Positions 8,816-16,641 of a DNA stretch of 64,000 nucleotides are shown here, one piece after another (positions within the stretch are counted from its first letter, which is position 1; the number at the start of each line of letters is the position of its first letter). A model generated the notes under the pieces. It was given only the letters and a program-made list of their open reading frames with translations. It was not told where the DNA came from and did not search any database. The stretch is from NCBI GenBank assembly GCA_020621405.1, contig JAHRYN010000001.1:310001-374000 (forward strand), read 5' to 3'. This stretch comes from Betaproteobacteria bacterium. GTDB taxonomy: Bacteria > Pseudomonadota > Gammaproteobacteria > Burkholderiales > Rhodocyclaceae. The position numbers were made by a program, and so were the translations under genes.

Positions 8816-9504
8816 GGCGTGTCTCCTGACTTGGCCGGCTGGACGACGGAAATCTTCCGTCCCTTCTTCTTTTTCCTGGTCGGATCGATGTCACGCAGGC
8901 GGTTGGCCTGGGTCACGTAATCAGCCGAACGCTGTGCATTGGCGACAACCGGCAGACCGTTGCCCGTCAGATAGGCATCGGCCAGCGCATCGACCGCCGG
9001 CAGATAGTCGTTGCGCGCGGCCAGTTCGATCCAGCGCAGCGCATCCGGCGAATTGCGGTCGGCCTCGGTCAGCCCCAGTTCGGCCTTCAGATAGGCCTGG
9101 GCGATGACGCTGGTTGCCTGCGCGTGCCCGAGTTCCGCCGCCTTCTGGAACCAGCATCTCGCCTCGACCGGATCCTTCTTCTTCAGGCCTTCACCCGCTG
9201 CCAGCATGCGGCCGTAACCGAACATGCCATCCGGATCCCCCTGCTCAGCTGCCTTGCGGTAGAAGGCGACCGCCTCCTCGTCGAACTCGGAACGGTCCAG
9301 CAACTCGGCCAGCAGCACCTGCGCCTTGGCATGCCCCGCATCGGCGGCCTTGCGCAGGCCCGGCATGGCACCGACGATATCGCCGTCCCGATAGCTTTTC
9401 AGGCCGGACTGATAGTCCTCGTCCGTACCGGCAAGGCATGGCTTTCCGACGCCCAGCGCACAGAGCAGCAGCGCCGACAGCATCCAACGAAAATTCCGCA
9501 GCAT
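8812..9504 (-). CDS. exported Sel1-repeat protein
   Basis: A 230-residue protein with signal peptide (LSALLLCALGVGKPCLAG) followed by at least four Sel1-like (TPR-related) repeats, recognisable as AxxGHAKAQVLLAELL, AEQGDPDGMFGYGRML, AELGHAQATSVIAQAYL and ARNDYLPAVDALADAYL. The tail is strongly basic (TRKKKKGRK). Sel1 repeats make alpha-solenoid surfaces for protein-protein contacts. It is the third gene of the kinase operon, 13 bp after the regulator gene. A second Sel1 protein is encoded at 12.7 kb. In this context a role in assembling or sensing cytochromes is plausible but unproven. Confidence 0.8.
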   Translation of the reverse strand: MLRNFRWMLSALLLCALGVGKPCLAGTDEDYQSGLKSYRDGDIVGAMPGLRKAADAGHAKAQVLLAELLDRSEFDEEAVAFYRKAAEQGDPDGMFGYGRMLAAGEGLKKKDPVEARCWFQKAAELGHAQATSVIAQAYLKAELGLTEADRNSPDALRWIELAARNDYLPAVDALADAYLTGNGLPVVANAQRSADYVTQANRLRDIDPTRKKKKGRKISVVQPAKSGDTP

Positions 9505-9517
9505 GTGGCCCCGACCT

Positions 9518-10891
9518 TCATGGTTCGCTTCTCATCGTGCCCAGCGTCTCGAATTCTTCGAGCTTGCGGTACAGGCTGGACACGCCGATTTCCAGTTTCT
9601 GCGCGGCCGCCCGGCGATCACCGCCGCATTCCTTCAGGGTGCGGACGATGATGTCGGCTTCGACGCGGCGCAGCTGCTCTCGCAGCCCACCCGACGATGC
9701 AATGTCCATGCCACCACGTTCCCGGGAAATGCTCTGACGCGCGATGTCGGGCGGCAGGTCGGCCAGCGAAATCCGCTCGCCATCGGCCAGGATGTAGATG
9801 CGGTTGATCACGTTCTCGAGCTCGCGGACATTGCCCGGCCAGGCGTAGTCGACGAGGATTTCCTCGGCCATCGGATCGAGCTCGAGCTGCTTCTTGCCCT
9901 TGCCGACCATGCCGTTCAGCACGAATCGGATCAGCCGTGAAATGTCTTCCCGGCGTTCGCGCAACGGCGGGATATGGATGTGGAACATCGACAGGCGGAA
10001 GTACAGATCCTCGCGGAACCGTGTCTCCTTGACCATTTCGGACAGATTGCGATTGGTCGCCGCAACGATGCGCACATCGACCCGGCGCGCCTGTTCTCCG
10101 CCCAGCGGACGCACTGCCTTGTCCTCGATCACATGCAGCAGCTTGGTCTGCATGTGCAGCGGCAATTCGCCGATCTCGTCCAGAAACAAGGTGCCCCGGT
10201 CCGCCTCGGAGAACAGGCCCTTGCGCGCCCTGTCGGCACCGGTGAACGCGCCCTTTGCGTGGCCGAACAATTCGCTTTCGAGCAGGTTTTCCGGGATCGC
10301 CCCGCAATTGACCGGAATGAACGGAAATTCGCTGCGCGGACTCATTTCATGGATCGACCGCGCCGTGACGCCCTTGCCGGTGCCACTCTCGCCGGTGATG
10401 AGCACGGTGCTGTCGGTCACCGCCACCCTGGACACCAGACGTTCCATCTCGACCATCGACGGCGAGCCGAAATGGAAGACGCCGCGATCGCCGGCCACCA
10501 GCTGACGCAGCGCCTGGTTTTCGGCCTTCAGGCCGCGCATGGAACCGATCTGCTCCATGCGGTGCAGCAGCTCCTCTTCCCGCACCGGCTTGACGATGTA
10601 GTCGGTCGCTCCGGCCCGCAGCGCCTCGACCGCGGTCTCCATCGAGGCAAAGGCGGTGACCATGATGAAGTGGGTGTCGATGCCGCTGCCCTTGAAGCTG
10701 CGCACCAGATCGACGCCATTTCCGTCCGGCATCTTGATGTCGCACAGCGCGATATCCACATCGCCGCGCACCAGCTTCGACGAAGCCTCGCGCGCGGTTC
10801 CCGCCGTATCGACCGAATGCCCGGCCTTGCGTACAGCGGCCGCCAGAATCTGGCGCAGCGCCGCCTCGTCGTCGATCACCAGCACATGCAT
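9518..10891 (-). CDS. NtrC-family sigma-54-dependent response regulator
   Basis: This 457-residue regulator has the standard three-domain layout. The receiver domain has phospho-acceptor Asp51 in LCDIKMPDG, the switch Thr in MVTAF and KPVREEEL. The AAA+ domain has Walker A GESGTGKG at 167-174, the sigma-54 contact loop GAFTGA at 214-219, Walker B LFLDEIGEL and an arginine-finger region (RFREDLYFRL). A Fis-type helix-turn-helix lies at the end (DRRAAAQKLEIGVSSLYRKL). The intact GAFTGA loop means it should activate sigma-54 RNA polymerase. It follows the sensor kinase by 2 bp and is its obvious partner. I propose that it activates the -24/-12 promoters scattered through the island and binds the TTCCCG-N4-CGGGAA palindromes; that link is inference from co-location. 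Confidence 0.95.
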   Translation of the reverse strand: MHVLVIDDEAALRQILAAAVRKAGHSVDTAGTAREASSKLVRGDVDIALCDIKMPDGNGVDLVRSFKGSGIDTHFIMVTAFASMETAVEALRAGATDYIVKPVREEELLHRMEQIGSMRGLKAENQALRQLVAGDRGVFHFGSPSMVEMERLVSRVAVTDSTVLITGESGTGKGVTARSIHEMSPRSEFPFIPVNCGAIPENLLESELFGHAKGAFTGADRARKGLFSEADRGTLFLDEIGELPLHMQTKLLHVIEDKAVRPLGGEQARRVDVRIVAATNRNLSEMVKETRFREDLYFRLSMFHIHIPPLRERREDISRLIRFVLNGMVGKGKKQLELDPMAEEILVDYAWPGNVRELENVINRIYILADGERISLADLPPDIARQSISRERGGMDIASSGGLREQLRRVEADIIVRTLKECGGDRRAAAQKLEIGVSSLYRKLEEFETLGTMRSEP

Positions 10892-10893
10892 TC

Positions 10894-12417
10894 CTATGTC
10901 CTTTCGGCGGCGGCGTCGGCCACCTCGCTCCCTGTGGTCGGCACCGGCAGCTTCACCGTCACCGTCGTTCCCTCGCCCAGCACCGATTCGATGGTGATGT
11001 CGCCGCCGGCATCCCGGATCAGCGAACGGCAGACCGCCAGCCCCAGGCCGCTGCCTCCGCCCGGCCCCTTGGTGGTGAAATATTCGTTGAACACCAGGTC
11101 GATGTAGCCCGGGTCGATGCCGGAGCCGTTGTCGCTGACTTCGATGACGACGAAGCCGTCTCTCTCCCGGGTACGGAGTTCGATTTTCTGCGCCGGCTCG
11201 GTCTGTTCCTGCAGGGCGTCCGCGGCATTGATAAGCAAATTCATTGCCACCTGAACCAGATGATCGGCAACGCCCCTGACCGCAGGAAGATCGCTGTCCA
11301 GATCAGTACAGAGTTCCAGCAGGCGGAAGCGGCGGTCGAACGCGACGAAATTGCAGGTACTGCGCAGCAGCCCGTTGACGTCCAGCAGCTCCGATTCCTG
11401 CGACCGCGGCACCGAAAACTCGCTGATGCGGCGCGTGATCTGGATGACCCGTTTCGCCTGATCGAGAATCATGCCCGGGTGACAGGCCTCGCCGTAGTGG
11501 CTGCACTGTTCGACCTTGCACTGCTGATCCATGGCCTGCGCGACGCCGACGATGGCGGACAGCGGATTGTTGATTTCATGGGCAACGGCCGCCGCCAGGG
11601 ACCCGACCGCCACCATCTTTTCCTTGTGGAACTGCTGCTGGCGAGCCACCTCGATCTCCGATTCGCGCTGCCGCAACTCCTGCTGCATCTCGTTGACGGC
11701 ATCCATCAGTGCGCCGAGTTCATCGCCACGCCTGTGCTCGAGCGGATGCGAGCGATAGCCGCGGACGATGTCCACCGCACGTTCGCGCACACGGTCGATG
11801 TCGTACGCCAGCCGGCGGAAGAACACCAGGATCAGCCCGCCCAGTATCGCCAGGCCGACGACGCCGAACAGCAGCCACTCCACGGTGACGCGGTTGAAGG
11901 TCGACTGATAGCGCTCGACGATGCGCTGCTTCTGCGAATGCACGTCGGCCGTGATCACGTCCAGTTCGATCACCAGCCTATGCACGGTGCTGCGCAGCTC
12001 GGCAATGGTCCCGCGCGCCGGTGCAGTGGCCAGTTCGTCGATCGACTGGCGCAGCGCATCCATTTCTCCGGCCAGCATCGGGTAGTGCTCCTGCAGGCGT
12101 TTGAGGCCGGGCAGTATGGCCTCGACCTCGAGGATGAGCACCTTGCCGGCCTCCTGGATGTCGGGCGAAAAATAGTTCTCGTTGACCGCCAGAATCGTGC
12201 GGGCGACCGCGATGTTGAGCGCGACCAGACGTTCCTCCCGTTCATGCACCTCCTGCAGCCGCGTGACCGAGCTCAGCATGACATCGCGTTCGACCGCGAT
12301 GACCAGCGAGATCAGCACGAAATAGACGACCAGGAGCACGACTGTCCACAGGCCGAGGCGCCTCACGGTCCGTTCCGGACGGACCTTGTTCAGCTTTGCA
12401 GCACCCTTCATCGACAT
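10894..12417 (-). CDS. membrane sensor histidine kinase with a cysteine cluster beside the H-box
   Basis: This 507-residue kinase has two membrane helices (about 21-42 and 181-200) enclosing a mostly helical periplasmic domain of about 135 residues. A HAMP-like linker follows, then the H-box AVAHEINNPLSAIVG (His280) and an ATPase domain with N-box NLLINAADAL, DNGSGIDP and GGGSGLGLAV. Unusually, the loop just after the H-box helix holds Cys300, Cys305 and Cys312 plus His307 and His313 (QQCKVEQCSHYGEACH). This could bind metal, haem or an Fe-S cluster, or form disulfides, and so sense redox state in the cytoplasm. No PAS domain is present. It heads the operon kinase, NtrC-type regulator, Sel1, cytochrome, two propellers. 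Start 12417 is the first ATG after a CGAAAG sequence. Confidence 0.9.
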   Translation of the reverse strand: MSMKGAAKLNKVRPERTVRRLGLWTVVLLVVYFVLISLVIAVERDVMLSSVTRLQEVHEREERLVALNIAVARTILAVNENYFSPDIQEAGKVLILEVEAILPGLKRLQEHYPMLAGEMDALRQSIDELATAPARGTIAELRSTVHRLVIELDVITADVHSQKQRIVERYQSTFNRVTVEWLLFGVVGLAILGGLILVFFRRLAYDIDRVRERAVDIVRGYRSHPLEHRRGDELGALMDAVNEMQQELRQRESEIEVARQQQFHKEKMVAVGSLAAAVAHEINNPLSAIVGVAQAMDQQCKVEQCSHYGEACHPGMILDQAKRVIQITRRISEFSVPRSQESELLDVNGLLRSTCNFVAFDRRFRLLELCTDLDSDLPAVRGVADHLVQVAMNLLINAADALQEQTEPAQKIELRTRERDGFVVIEVSDNGSGIDPGYIDLVFNEYFTTKGPGGGSGLGLAVCRSLIRDAGGDITIESVLGEGTTVTVKLPVPTTGSEVADAAAERT

Positions 12418-12451
12418 CTTTCGGCGGCCTCAAATCTGACGTGCAGGCATG

Positions 12452-12471
12452 AATGCACAAGGTGTGCCCAT
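12452..12471 (-). promoter_or_regulatory. sigma-54 promoter candidate for the kinase/regulator operon
   Basis: On the minus strand TGGGCACACCTTGTGCATT has GG (12468-12467) and GC (12456-12455) 10 bp apart, and GGCAC matches the -24 consensus exactly. The start would be near 12443, 26 nt before the kinase ATG. If real, the operon would be autoregulated. Confidence 0.45.
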
Positions 12472-12554
12472 GAAGGAACAGTCGTCGCATCGGCCAGCGC
12501 GACGGCAAGGCGGAACGACTCGCTTGACCGGCGCCGGGGCTTCCGTATCCGGGC

Positions 12555-12572
12555 AAGGCCTGAAAATTGCTC
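12555..12572 (+). promoter_or_regulatory. sigma-54 promoter candidate for the second Sel1 gene
   Basis: The sequence AAGGCCTGAAAATTGCTCT has GG (12557-12558) and GC (12569-12570) 10 bp apart, with a perfect ATTGCT -12 part and a weaker -24 part. A start near 12582 leaves a leader of about 98 nt before 12680. It forms a divergent pair with the candidate at 12452-12471. Confidence 0.4.
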
Positions 12573-12679
12573 TCGGGTAATGCCGCAATCGAACAAACGG
12601 CGCCGACATTATCAGCGATCCCCGGTCACGGAAGCGGACCGGGTGCCGCCGTCGATGTCCGCCAGGATCGGGTAAAGAC

Positions 12680-13213
12680 ATGCCGCGCAAGAGATTTCTG
12701 ATCACGCTGTTCCTGCTTGCCACCTTTGGCGCCCACGCCGCCGACCCTCTGGGCGACGCACTCCAGGCCATGGATTCCGGGCGCCATGCCCATGCCGCAC
12801 AACTGCTGCAGCCGCTGGCCAGCAACGGCAATCCGCTCGCCCAGTACCGTCTGGGCATGATGTACTACAACGGCCAGGGCGTTCCCGAAGATGAGAAGCA
12901 GGCCATCTACTGGTGGAAAAAGGCCGCCGCCCAGGGCTATGTCGAGGCGATGTTCGAGCTCGGGTCCGCCTATCTTTTCGGATCGCAGACGGCGAAATTC
13001 GTACCCGACCCCGACCGCGAGGCCGCAACCTGGTATTTCCAGGCGGCCAGCGGCGGCCACGCCGAGGCCCAGTACCACCTCGGACTGCTGTTTCTGGCGG
13101 GCAAGGGCGTGATCGACAATCGCCAGGAAGCGACGCGCTGGATGCGCAAGGCCGCTATGCAGGGCCACCCGGAGGCGAAGAAAGCGCTCGCCTCGATGGA
13201 GGCAGCACGCTAG
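12680..13213 (+). CDS. exported Sel1-repeat protein
   Basis: A 177-residue protein with signal peptide (MPRKRFLITLFLLATFGAHA, cut before ADPL). Three to four Sel1 repeats follow: NGNPLAQYRLGMMYYNG, AQGYVEAMFELGSAYLFG, SGGHAEAQYHLGLLFLAG and MQGHPEAKKALASM. It is the only plus-strand gene between 6 and 37 kb and converges on the TlpA-like gene, whose end is 13 bp from its own. It shares only fold with the Sel1 protein at 8.8 kb. It is probably a periplasmic scaffold or adaptor; no specific function can be assigned. Confidence 0.8.
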   Translation: MPRKRFLITLFLLATFGAHAADPLGDALQAMDSGRHAHAAQLLQPLASNGNPLAQYRLGMMYYNGQGVPEDEKQAIYWWKKAAAQGYVEAMFELGSAYLFGSQTAKFVPDPDREAATWYFQAASGGHAEAQYHLGLLFLAGKGVIDNRQEATRWMRKAAMQGHPEAKKALASMEAAR

Positions 13214-13226
13214 CGTCTGCCGGCCC

Positions 13227-13787
13227 TCATTTCGGCTGCGGATCCGGCTCCAGCAGTTCCTCCACCCAGCCGCGGGCCTCACCGGAGTCCCATAGCCATC
13301 CGCCGAATACCACGCGCCGCACCCGGCCATCGCGCGCAACCAGCAAAGTCGCGGGAATGGCGGACGAACCCAGCAGGCGGGTCATGATCCGGCCACGCGG
13401 ATCGCTCCAGACCGGAAAACCCGTACCCGACTGCAGCACATATTCCCGCGCAAGGTTGATGTCCTCGTCGACCGAGATGCCGGCAACCTTCAGTCCGTGC
13501 GGACTCAGTTCGCGATACAGCCGGTTCAGTCCCGGCATTTCGTTGCGGCAGGGCTGACACCAGGTGGCCCATACGTTCAGCAGCAGCGGCGCATCGGGAA
13601 AGTCCCGGCTGGTCCGCCTCTGTCCGGCAAGGTCGGGGAATTCCAGCAGCGGCAGCACCTGTCCCTCAAGCGCGGACGGGTTCCGCCGGCCGCAGCCGGA
13701 TGCCGCTCCGGCCAGCGACGCGCCGGCCAGCAGTTCCAGCAGCAGCCGCCGCCGGAGATCAGAGGGACTTCTTGACCGACACGGCAC
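13227..13787 (-). CDS. TlpA-like thioredoxin-fold protein, exported
   Basis: A 186-residue thioredoxin-fold protein of the TlpA/ResA/DsbE class, with the active-site motif WATWCQPCRNEM around residue 76 and the cis-Pro region SSAIPATLLV. The N-terminus (LRRRLLLELLAG...AASGCG) is an export signal that may be lipidated at the cysteine. Such proteins reduce apocytochrome haem-motif cysteines or other periplasmic disulfides. It is the last gene of the ccmFGHI segment and overlaps the DUF3365 gene by 29 bp. The start is GTG at 13787, preceded by AGG at a proper distance. With CcmG it is the second thiol reductant in this operon. Confidence 0.88.
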   Translation of the reverse strand: MPCRSRSPSDLRRRLLLELLAGASLAGAASGCGRRNPSALEGQVLPLLEFPDLAGQRRTSRDFPDAPLLLNVWATWCQPCRNEMPGLNRLYRELSPHGLKVAGISVDEDINLAREYVLQSGTGFPVWSDPRGRIMTRLLGSSAIPATLLVARDGRVRRVVFGGWLWDSGEARGWVEELLEPDPQPK

Positions 13788-14355
13788 CGCGTACCTGCCC
13801 CACCTGGAAGTCGACTGCGCGGTCGAACGGATACTCGTTGACGAGCTGCGCCTTGACCGCCTCGGAAAGCCCCGACACGGGGCCGTGACAGTTCATGCAG
13901 GGCTGTCCCATGGGAATCGCCTTGACATAGCGGAACACGCGGCCGGCCGGTTCATTGACGATCTCGGACGCTTCCAGCGTGTCGATCGTCTCACCTTTGG
14001 CAAGACGTTTCTCGAAATCGAGAAGGGCCTGCTGCTCCCACGGATCGGCTTCGCCGAGGGCACGATTGCGCACCCGCAGCGCCACGCGAGTCACCCGCAT
14101 GCCGGTCTGGCGGGAAATCGTCGAGGTGATTTCCGGTGCGCTGTACTTGCAGACCACCATGGCCCTGAGCGGACCACTGCGCTCCAGTTCCTTGGTCACC
14201 TCGCCGCGGATCTGCGTGAGTATCTGAACCGCAGCCTTGCGTGCGTCGTCGACCATATGACGCAGGTCGTCCTCGGCAGCGACCCTGCCGGACACGGCAA
14301 TCAAGGCAGCCAGCACTGTTACTGCCGCCGTGCGTCTGACTGACCGCATCTTCAT
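13759..14355 (-). CDS. DUF3365 (Tll0287-like) haem-c protein, periplasmic
   Basis: A 198-residue exported protein with signal peptide (SVRRTAAVTVLAALIAVSGRVAA) and a Tll0287-like/DUF3365 domain, a PAS-like haem-c fold also found as the sensory domain of some kinases. The single haem motif CMNCH is near residue 154 in the family context PMGQPCMNCHG. The N-terminal half has the conserved RVALRVRNRALGEADPWE pattern. ATG at 14355 is chosen because GGAGGAGGT precedes it. It sits between ccmI and the TlpA-like gene, so it could be a client or a redox or gas sensor of the system. Family members bind haem with an open coordination site; the ligand here is unknown. Confidence 0.85.
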   Translation of the reverse strand: MKMRSVRRTAAVTVLAALIAVSGRVAAEDDLRHMVDDARKAAVQILTQIRGEVTKELERSGPLRAMVVCKYSAPEITSTISRQTGMRVTRVALRVRNRALGEADPWEQQALLDFEKRLAKGETIDTLEASEIVNEPAGRVFRYVKAIPMGQPCMNCHGPVSGLSEAVKAQLVNEYPFDRAVDFQVGQVRGAVSVKKSL

Positions 14356-14420
14356 GGGACGCACCTCCTCCGGAACTTGCGAAAGGCCGCTGCGGCGCGG
14401 CCGGATCGCGCGACGGCCGG

Positions 14421-15653
14421 TCAATCGACCGTTGAATTGATCAGGATCCTAACATCCCGCCCCCCCGGCGCCATCGGCTCGCTCAGCCCCTGCAGGTCGC
14501 CGGCTCGCGGCATGGCGTCGCCACTTTTCGAAATCCGGGCGCCGACCACGACACGCGTCTGCTGCGACAGCCTGAAATTCGGTGACATCGCCATGCTGTC
14601 GTCCAGCGTGAAGCGCAGCGGCAGGTCGGCGACCGTCTTGCGCAGGATGGCCAGCGGCATTTTCGGCCCGCGCTCGGCGCGCGCGAAGACGAACACCGTG
14701 TCGGTCGGCGCGAACCGGCCGCCGTGCGCAGGATCGATCGACACGATGCCGGTGATCGACGAGTCCGCCACCGCCACGACCTTCGCCGGCGCGCCGCCGC
14801 TGCCCCCCATCCTGCTTTCGGCGTCGCGGATGCTGCCCTGGATGCCGCTGGCGATCGGCGACTCCGGCGGCACCAGAGCGACCACCTTCTGCCACTCGGC
14901 AATGGCGGACGCGTAGTCCTGGCGATCGAAATAGATGGTCCCCGACAGCGCCAGCGCCTTCAGGTTGCGCGGATCGATCTCGAGCGCACGACGGATCAGC
15001 CTTTCCGGCTCGCCCTGCACCTTGCGCCCTTGCGCCATGGCAACCGCATCGGCAAAGTCGGCGAACATCTGGGCATCCGGCGGCATCAGTCCGGCGGCGC
15101 GTCCGTAGGCGGCGGCGGACTCGGGAAAGCGACCGAGCACCGAATAGGATCGCGCCAGCATCAGCCAGCCGGCGCCGTCGTTCGGATTGGCCTGCAGCTT
15201 CTCGGACAGGCGCTCGACCATGCCGACGATCTGCTCCTGCGACAGGTTGTGCGCACCTTCGGCCGGCGCCTCCTTGCCCTTGCCGCCGTCGAATACCTGC
15301 GGCTGCCCCAGAGCGAGATACAGCGCCACTGCGGTCAGCGGCAGGACGAGGCCCAGCATCAGCGCCAGACGCGGCCGTCGCGCCGTACCCGCCGGCTGCA
15401 CCGCACTGCCGGCCAGGTCTTCCAGGGCGCGTCGCTCCAGTTCTTCGCGCGCACGCGCGTAGGCTGCCGCATTGATGGTGCCTTCGCTGCGCTCCCGTTC
15501 CAGATCGGCGCCCTGTTCCCGCAGGACCGCCAGATTCAGCGCCCTCGTGTCGCCGCTGTCCGCCCCCTGCCCGCGCGAACGCAGCAAGGGGCGCAGCAGC
15601 AGGATCACGACGCCGCCCAGCAACAGCCCGGCTGCAAGGAAAAACCCGTTCAT
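14421..15653 (-). CDS. ccmI: cytochrome c maturation protein CcmI (TPR apocytochrome chaperone)
   Basis: This 410-residue System I factor holds apocytochromes for the haem ligation complex. An N-terminal membrane helix (GFFLAAGLLLGGVVILLLRPLL) and a second one near residue 100 frame a cytoplasmic loop. The periplasmic part has TPR repeats (DGAGWLMLARSYSVLGRFPESAAAYGRA; NLKALALSGTIYFDRQDYASA) and a C-terminal CycH-like beta domain (ITGIVSIDP...DTVFVFARA...PLAILR). The length is normal. It overlaps ccmH by 4 bp. The operon order ccmF-ccmG-ccmH-ccmI is the usual one. Confidence 0.93.
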   Translation of the reverse strand: MNGFFLAAGLLLGGVVILLLRPLLRSRGQGADSGDTRALNLAVLREQGADLERERSEGTINAAAYARAREELERRALEDLAGSAVQPAGTARRPRLALMLGLVLPLTAVALYLALGQPQVFDGGKGKEAPAEGAHNLSQEQIVGMVERLSEKLQANPNDGAGWLMLARSYSVLGRFPESAAAYGRAAGLMPPDAQMFADFADAVAMAQGRKVQGEPERLIRRALEIDPRNLKALALSGTIYFDRQDYASAIAEWQKVVALVPPESPIASGIQGSIRDAESRMGGSGGAPAKVVAVADSSITGIVSIDPAHGGRFAPTDTVFVFARAERGPKMPLAILRKTVADLPLRFTLDDSMAMSPNFRLSQQTRVVVGARISKSGDAMPRAGDLQGLSEPMAPGGRDVRILINSTVD

Positions 15654-16120
15654 GCAACCTCCCGGTCGTGATCATCGAGCAGCCTGCGGGCTGCCGCACG
15701 CTGCTCCGGCGTCAGCTCGGCACCCACCTCGCCGCGCCGCCTGCGCAGCCGGACGGAAAGCAGTACCAGACCGGCGGCAAGCAGCACGAAGGGCCCTCCC
15801 CACAGCAGCCAGGTGGTGGCTTTTACCGGCGGCTTGTAGAGCACGAAGTCACCGTAGCGCTGCACCATGAAGTCGATCACATCCTGTTCCGACTGGCCCT
15901 TCTTCAACATTTCGCGCATCTGGTCCTTCAGGTCGACGGCCAGTTCGGCATGGGAATCGGCGAGGTTCTGGTTCTGGCAAACCAGGCAGCGCAGCTGTTC
16001 GGCCAGAACCTGCACCCGGGCTTCCAGTGCCGGGTCCCCGGCCACGGATGGCGCTTCGCGGCCATGCACGCCGGTCAGCCACAGCGCCAGGCCAAGCAGG
16101 ACTATCCATCTACGCACCAT
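15650..16120 (-). CDS. ccmH: cytochrome c maturation protein CcmH
   Basis: This 156-residue membrane-anchored thiol oxidoreductase has a signal peptide (IVLLGLALWLTGVHG). The diagnostic motif RCLVCQNQNLADSHA lies near residue 44 and a membrane anchor near residues 104-124. CcmH reduces or complexes the CXXCH thiols of apocytochromes together with CcmG before CcmF attaches haem. It overlaps ccmG by 11 bp and ccmI by 4 bp. Confidence 0.96.
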   Translation of the reverse strand: MVRRWIVLLGLALWLTGVHGREAPSVAGDPALEARVQVLAEQLRCLVCQNQNLADSHAELAVDLKDQMREMLKKGQSEQDVIDFMVQRYGDFVLYKPPVKATTWLLWGGPFVLLAAGLVLLSVRLRRRRGEVGAELTPEQRAAARRLLDDHDREVA

Positions 16121-16637
16121 TGAGCTCCTTCACCAGCGGGATGATCTTTTCATTGAGTACGGCGTCGGTGAGCGGGCCGATATGCTTGTGGCGGACGATG
16201 CCCGCCTTGTCGATGACGAAGGTTTCCGGCACGCCATACACGCCGTAGTCGATGCCGACCCGACCGTCCTGATCGAACACCGAAAGCAGATAGGGATCGC
16301 CGTTGCGGGCCAGCCATGACTGGCCGGCCTGGCGTTCGTCCTTGTAGTCGAGGCCGATCACCGGCACCAGCTTGCGTTGTGCGAGCTCAAGCAGCACCGG
16401 ATGTTCTTCCCGGCACGATCCGCACCACGAGGCCCAGACATTGAGCAGCCACACCTCGCCGCGCATCGATTCGGGCCCGGTGATTCGCTCCGGCGCATGC
16501 AGCTGGCTCAGGCGGAACGCAGGCGCCGGCTTGCCGATGAAGGGCGACGGCACCTCGCGCGGCTTGAGCCCGAGACCGGCGGCCAGGAAGCCGACCAGGA
16601 TGATGAACAGGCCCAGCGGCCACAGGAAGCGGCGCAT
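16110..16637 (-). CDS. ccmG: thiol:disulfide interchange protein CcmG/DsbE
   Basis: This 175-residue membrane-tethered thioredoxin has an N-terminal helix (FLWPLGLFIILVGFLAAGL), the entrance motif GKPAPAFRLSQL, active site VWASWCGSCREEHP near residue 70, and GVYGVPETFVID with the cis-Pro and conserved Glu of CcmG. It supplies reductant for apocytochrome haem-motif cysteines. The start is the ATG at 16637, 5 bp after the ccmF stop; an in-frame GTG at 16652 would overlap ccmF. Confidence 0.95.
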   Translation of the reverse strand: MRRFLWPLGLFIILVGFLAAGLGLKPREVPSPFIGKPAPAFRLSQLHAPERITGPESMRGEVWLLNVWASWCGSCREEHPVLLELAQRKLVPVIGLDYKDERQAGQSWLARNGDPYLLSVFDQDGRVGIDYGVYGVPETFVIDKAGIVRHKHIGPLTDAVLNEKIIPLVKELNGA

Positions 16638-16641
16638 GGCG

